Part shown: positions 7,497 to 10,291 of the stretch, piece after piece
Position numbering within the stretch: position 1 is the first letter of the stretch
Layout of the letters: every line of letters starts with the position of its first letter
Origin: Spirochaetaceae bacterium
GTDB lineage: Bacteria; Spirochaetota; Spirochaetia; SZUA-6; Fen-1364
Direction: 5' to 3'
Assembly: GCA_003154555.1 (NCBI GenBank)
Contig: PMDT01000170.1
Coordinates: 130 to 10,420 of the forward strand
DNA length: 10,291 bases
Translations under genes and position numbers: made by a program
The notes under the pieces: generated by a model
The model's database searches: none
Seen by the model: the letters and a program-made list of their open reading frames with translations, nothing else
What the model was told of the DNA's origin: nothing

Positions 7497-7581
7497 TGGG
7501 TCCCCTTCCGCATGACGCATCCTCCCCCAAAACAAAGGGCGCGTCTACCGTGGAAGCCTTCGTGTTCCCCCGCGGCTGCCG

Positions 7582-9432
7582 CTACAGGGACTTTTCCAGG
7601 GCCCGATTCAGCCTCTTCACGAATCCCGCCGGATCCACGAGCTCGCCACCCTCCACGAGCAGGGCCTGCTCGAGCAGCAGCCGGCTCATATCGTCGATGA
7701 CCGCCTCGTCGCTCACCGCGGCGAGCTTCGTCACGATGGGATGCGTCGGGTTGATCTCCAGGATCGGCTTCACGTCAGGCAGGTCCTTGTTGCCCATCAT
7801 CTTCATGATCTGCTGCATCTGCATGGTGGGATCGTGCTCGTCCACGACGATGCACGACGGCGAATCGGAAAGCCGGTTGGATGCGCGCACATCCTTCACG
7901 AGGCCGCCGAGCGACTTCTTCAGCTTCTGGATGAGCGGATCGATGGCGGCGGCGCGCCCGGTGTCCTCTTCGGTCTTCAAGTCATCCGCGGTGGCCGACC
8001 GGTTGACGGCCTTCAGGTCCACATCCATGAACTTCCCGATGGAACCGGCGACGATGTCGTCGATCTCGTCATCCATGACGAGCACCTCGATGCCGCGGGC
8101 CTTGTACGTCTCCAGGAGGGGCGAGCTGCGGAGACCGGATTCGCGGCCGCCGGTGATGTAGTAGATCGCCTTCTGGTCCTTCTGCATCCGGTCGCGGTAT
8201 TCGGAGAGGCTCGTCCATCCGGTCATGGCCGTGGATTTGTAGCGCACGAGCTCCAGGAGCTGCTCCTTGTGCTCGAAATCCTGCAGCACGCCCTCCTTGA
8301 GGACACGGCCGAACTCGTTCCAGAACGTCTCGTAGCGCTCCTTGTCCTTCGTGAGCAGGGCGAGCTCCTGGAGAATTTTGCGCACCGACGAGGTGCGGAT
8401 GTTTTCCATGATGCGGTTCTTCTGGAGAATTTCCCGGCTCACATTCAGCGGCAGGTCCTCCGAGTCGATGATCCCCCGCACGAAGCGCATGTAGACGGGC
8501 AAGAGCTCTTTCTCGCTCTCCGTGATGAACACGCGCTTGATGTAGAGCTTCACGCCGGGCTGGTAGTCGTAACGGTACAGGTCGAAAGGGGCGCGGGAGG
8601 GAATGTAGAAGAGTGTCGTGTAAGCGAGCGCTCCCTCCACCGAGAGATGAATCCAGAGGAGAGGGTCATCCGTGTCGTGCGTGAGGGTCTTGTAGAACTC
8701 CTTGTAATCCTCCTCCTTCAGGTCTGCTTTCGGCCGGCGCCACAACGCGAGGGCGGAGTTCACCTGCGCGTCTTTCTCCACCGTGCCGCCGTGCTCACCT
8801 TTCTCCGTGTAGTGAAGGTGAATGGGGAAGGCGATGTGATTCGAATACTTGCGGATGATCTCTTCCACGCGCCAACGGTCGGCATACTCCCTGCCGGCTT
8901 CATTGAGATGGAGGATGACGGTGGTACCGGAGGTGTCGCGCGGGGCTTCGACGATATCATATTCCCCCTTGCCGTCGCTGGTCCATTTCCACCCCTTCTC
9001 CTCGCCAATGCGACGGGTGAGCACCTCCACGGTGTCGGCCACCATGAAGGAGGAATAGAAGCCCACGCCGAACTGGCCGATGAGGCCCGCGCCCTTGCGC
9101 GCATCCGCCGCCATGGCCTGGATGAACTCCTTTGTGCCCGATCGGGCGATCGTGCCGAGATTCTCCTCGAGGTCCTTGTCGTTCATCCCGATGCCGGTGT
9201 CGGAGATGGAGAGAGTCGTGCGGTCCTTCGTGTCGAAGGAGATGTCGATGCGCGGGGCGAAAGGCACACCCTTGAAATCCTCCTGCGTGAGCGTCAGGTA
9301 CTTCAGCTTGTCCAGCGCGTCGGAGGCGTTGGAGATGAGCTCGCGGAGAAAGATCTCGGTGTTCGAGTACAGCGAATGGATGATGAGCGTGAGGAGCTGG
9401 TTGACTTCAGCCTGGAACTGATGCTTGGGCAT
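7582..9432 (-). CDS. htpG: Molecular chaperone HtpG (bacterial Hsp90)
   Basis: This is a 616-residue cytosolic ATP-dependent homodimeric chaperone, essentially full length (the E. coli protein is 624). The GHKL ATPase domain shows E31 and N35 in ELISNASDALDKL (catalytic and Mg-binding), D78 in DTGIGMN (adenine contact), GTIARSGT at 93-100 and QFGVGFYSSFMVAD at 120-133 (lid and glycine box), and GTTVILHL at 169-176. The middle domain carries the gamma-phosphate-contacting R333 in LPLNVSREIL. The C-terminal dimerisation domain follows to the end. The start ATG has GGAGAG seven bases upstream. A separate promoter is likely, because a terminator-like hairpin lies between this gene and the exporter upstream. 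The large envelope gene begins 85 bp downstream with no clear terminator between, so read-through is possible. Confidence 0.98.
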   Translation of the reverse strand: MPKHQFQAEVNQLLTLIIHSLYSNTEIFLRELISNASDALDKLKYLTLTQEDFKGVPFAPRIDISFDTKDRTTLSISDTGIGMNDKDLEENLGTIARSGTKEFIQAMAADARKGAGLIGQFGVGFYSSFMVADTVEVLTRRIGEEKGWKWTSDGKGEYDIVEAPRDTSGTTVILHLNEAGREYADRWRVEEIIRKYSNHIAFPIHLHYTEKGEHGGTVEKDAQVNSALALWRRPKADLKEEDYKEFYKTLTHDTDDPLLWIHLSVEGALAYTTLFYIPSRAPFDLYRYDYQPGVKLYIKRVFITESEKELLPVYMRFVRGIIDSEDLPLNVSREILQKNRIMENIRTSSVRKILQELALLTKDKERYETFWNEFGRVLKEGVLQDFEHKEQLLELVRYKSTAMTGWTSLSEYRDRMQKDQKAIYYITGGRESGLRSSPLLETYKARGIEVLVMDDEIDDIVAGSIGKFMDVDLKAVNRSATADDLKTEEDTGRAAAIDPLIQKLKKSLGGLVKDVRASNRLSDSPSCIVVDEHDPTMQMQQIMKMMGNKDLPDVKPILEINPTHPIVTKLAAVSDEAVIDDMSRLLLEQALLVEGGELVDPAGFVKRLNRALEKSL

Positions 9433-9472
9433 GGGCGTGCTCTCCGTTTTCTAATCGTGCCGTCTTGGTGAG

Positions 9473-9483
9473 TGGGATTCCCA
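9473..9483. promoter_or_regulatory. 11-bp palindrome upstream of htpG, possible operator
   Basis: TGGGATTCCCA is a perfect 5-1-5 palindrome about 40 bases before the htpG start and just downstream of the candidate -10. The position would suit a repressor site, but a short palindrome like this can arise by chance. Confidence 0.25.
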
Positions 9484-9488
9484 GGAAG

Positions 9489-9517
9489 AAATTACTTGTA
9501 TTTTGCCTGGAGGTAAA
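9489..9517 (-). promoter_or_regulatory. Candidate htpG promoter
   Basis: An AT-rich island in otherwise GC-rich DNA lies 57-85 bases upstream of the htpG ATG. Reading the minus strand, TTTACC (9517-9512) could be a -35 element and TAATTT (9494-9489) a -10 element with a 17-bp spacer. TACAAG (9500-9495) is an alternative -10. Matches to the sigma-70 consensus are partial. I see no CIRCE element. Confidence 0.3.
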
Positions 9518-9554
9518 GAGAGGGCCGGCGGCACGCGGGGTTCGCCACCGGCCC
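9514..9554 (-). terminator. Likely intrinsic terminator of the MFS exporter gene
   Basis: An 11-bp stem (arms 9544-9554 and 9522-9532, one U-G wobble, 11-nt loop) starts 8 bases after the exporter stop codon. On the minus strand it is followed by TCTCTTT. The stem is very GC-rich and the T tract is interrupted, so efficiency is uncertain. Confidence 0.6.
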
Positions 9555-9562
9555 CTTTGGAA

Positions 9563-10291
9563 TCAGGTTTCCGGTTCGGGAGCGGGAGAACCGACAGGCG
9601 CGCCTTCTTCCTCCTTGCGCCCCTCGGCGACGGCGCCCGGATCGGTCCCATGCGCATTCACCGGCTCGCTGCCGCCGCCACCCTCGGCGAGCGCCATGGC
9701 CTGCGCGTTGCCGGACGTCTTCTTCAAGGCGAGCTCCGGCAGGAAAAGCGTGACGATGAAACCCGCCACGATCACGAACATGCCCAGGAAATAGACACGG
9801 AGAATCGCGTCCGTAAAGGCCCGCTTCAATGCGAGGTTGACGCCATTCGTGAGCGTCATGGCAAGCGTATCGAAGGATTTCCTGATGCTGTCCAGCGCCG
9901 ACGACGTCGCCTGCGCAATGATCGCGGGCGCCTGCGCGTCCATGCCCTGCTTGACGCCGGCAAGGATCCCTTTGACCGCCTGCGGATTCGCCAGGGAGGA
10001 AATTGTCACCTGGCCGAGCTGGGCCTTGAGCGGAGCGGGCAGCGTCGGATCCGACAGCAGCCCCGTGAGCGCGGCCCTCGTGCCCGTTGAAAGCGCGGCG
10101 GAGATCTCCTGGTACTGCGCCTCCATGCCCGCTTTCACCTGCGCGGCAATGCCGCCACCCTGGAGCATGGTCTTCGTCTCCGCGGGGACCTGCGGATCGG
10201 CGAGGAGGCTTGCGAGCGCCGCCTGGTCGTTCTTCGTCATCACCGCTTCAATCTTCGTGTACGTGCCGGTGAGCTGCGTCTTGATCTGGTC
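9563..10291 (-). CDS. C-terminal part of a DHA2-type MFS drug exporter with enlarged loop, 5' part outside window
   Basis: The frame is open to the right edge, so the 242 residues seen are the end of a longer protein and any internal ATG or GTG is not a real start. The only clear membrane helix is at about 161-186 (AILRVYFLGMFVIVAGFIVT, then LFLPELAL), preceded by LKRAFTDA. That is the typical last helix and ending of the EmrB/QacA (DHA2, 14-helix) multidrug exporters, which use proton exchange to expel drugs. About 150 residues before it are hydrophilic, Ala/Gln-rich and predicted helical. In this family that position is the extracytoplasmic loop between helices 13 and 14, here far longer than usual and built from a repeat of about 49 residues. 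After the helix comes an acidic, Gly/Pro/Glu-rich cytoplasmic tail of about 50 residues. The family call rests on the last helix only; drug specificity cannot be judged. Confidence 0.75.
   Translation of the reverse strand, partial: DQIKTQLTGTYTKIEAVMTKNDQAALASLLADPQVPAETKTMLQGGGIAAQVKAGMEAQYQEISAALSTGTRAALTGLLSDPTLPAPLKAQLGQVTISSLANPQAVKGILAGVKQGMDAQAPAIIAQATSSALDSIRKSFDTLAMTLTNGVNLALKRAFTDAILRVYFLGMFVIVAGFIVTLFLPELALKKTSGNAQAMALAEGGGGSEPVNAHGTDPGAVAEGRKEEEGAPVGSPAPEPET

Noticed and set aside
6708..7700. 330-codon plus-strand open frame crossing the junction between the envelope gene and htpG
   Set aside because: It overlaps two real genes on the other strand and has no recognisable composition, ribosome site or domain.
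7741..9471. 576-codon open frame on the plus strand opposite htpG
   Set aside because: It lies almost entirely antisense to an unmistakable htpG, and its product is His/Val/Leu/Arg-rich with no domain; such frames are expected opposite GC-rich genes.
9481..9510. CCAGG/CCTGG inverted repeat flanking the AT-rich island before htpG
   Set aside because: The arms are only five bases and 20 bases apart; too weak to call.

Overview
The window is about 10.3 kb of gene-dense, GC-rich DNA carrying ordinary chromosomal genes. I see no mobile element, rRNA, tRNA or CRISPR array. The genes suggest a diderm bacterium. It has an Hsp90 (htpG), a lipoprotein with a lipobox and an SLH-like tail, a RfaE2-type sugar-phosphate nucleotidyltransferase, and a class III nucleotide cyclase fused to a 7TMR-DISM-type membrane domain. 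That cyclase architecture, together with large envelope proteins anchored by an N-terminal membrane helix, is familiar from spirochaetes, so a GC-rich member of Spirochaetota is my best guess. This is an inference from family knowledge, not a demonstrated assignment.

Left part (1-2336, + strand): the C-terminal two thirds or so of a membrane-bound adenylate cyclase, whose 5' end lies outside the window, is followed 24 bp later by a secreted phosphoesterase of the acid phosphatase/phospholipase C family with a strong Shine-Dalgarno. The two are probably co-transcribed.

Middle part (2367-7496, - strand, converging on the phosphoesterase): read in transcription order, there is a large single-pass envelope protein with a C-terminal beta-propeller (FG-GAP-like), then a TPR-like lipoprotein with an SLH-like C-terminus that overlaps it by 4 bp (GTGA). 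A small MerR/excisionase-like winged-helix protein with a lysine/alanine/proline-rich histone-like tail comes next. Last is a RfaE2-like nucleotidyltransferase with an unusual N-terminal extension of about 120 residues. The first two look like a translationally coupled envelope module. The last two are separated by short gaps containing small inverted repeats.

Right part (7582-10291, - strand): htpG has a plausible promoter region and a small palindrome upstream. Before it lies the 3' end of a DHA2-type (14-helix) MFS drug exporter running off the right edge, closed by a GC-rich hairpin that looks like an intrinsic terminator. The exporter fragment carries a large extracytoplasmic loop built from a repeat of about 49 residues.

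Nothing here amounts to a recognisable new defence or mobile system. The most unusual points are the repeat-built MFS loop, the HTH plus KAP-tail protein, the N-terminal extension of the nucleotidyltransferase, the 9-bp inverted repeat in front of that gene, and the coupled propeller/SLH-lipoprotein pair. No gene-free stretch reaches 300 bases.
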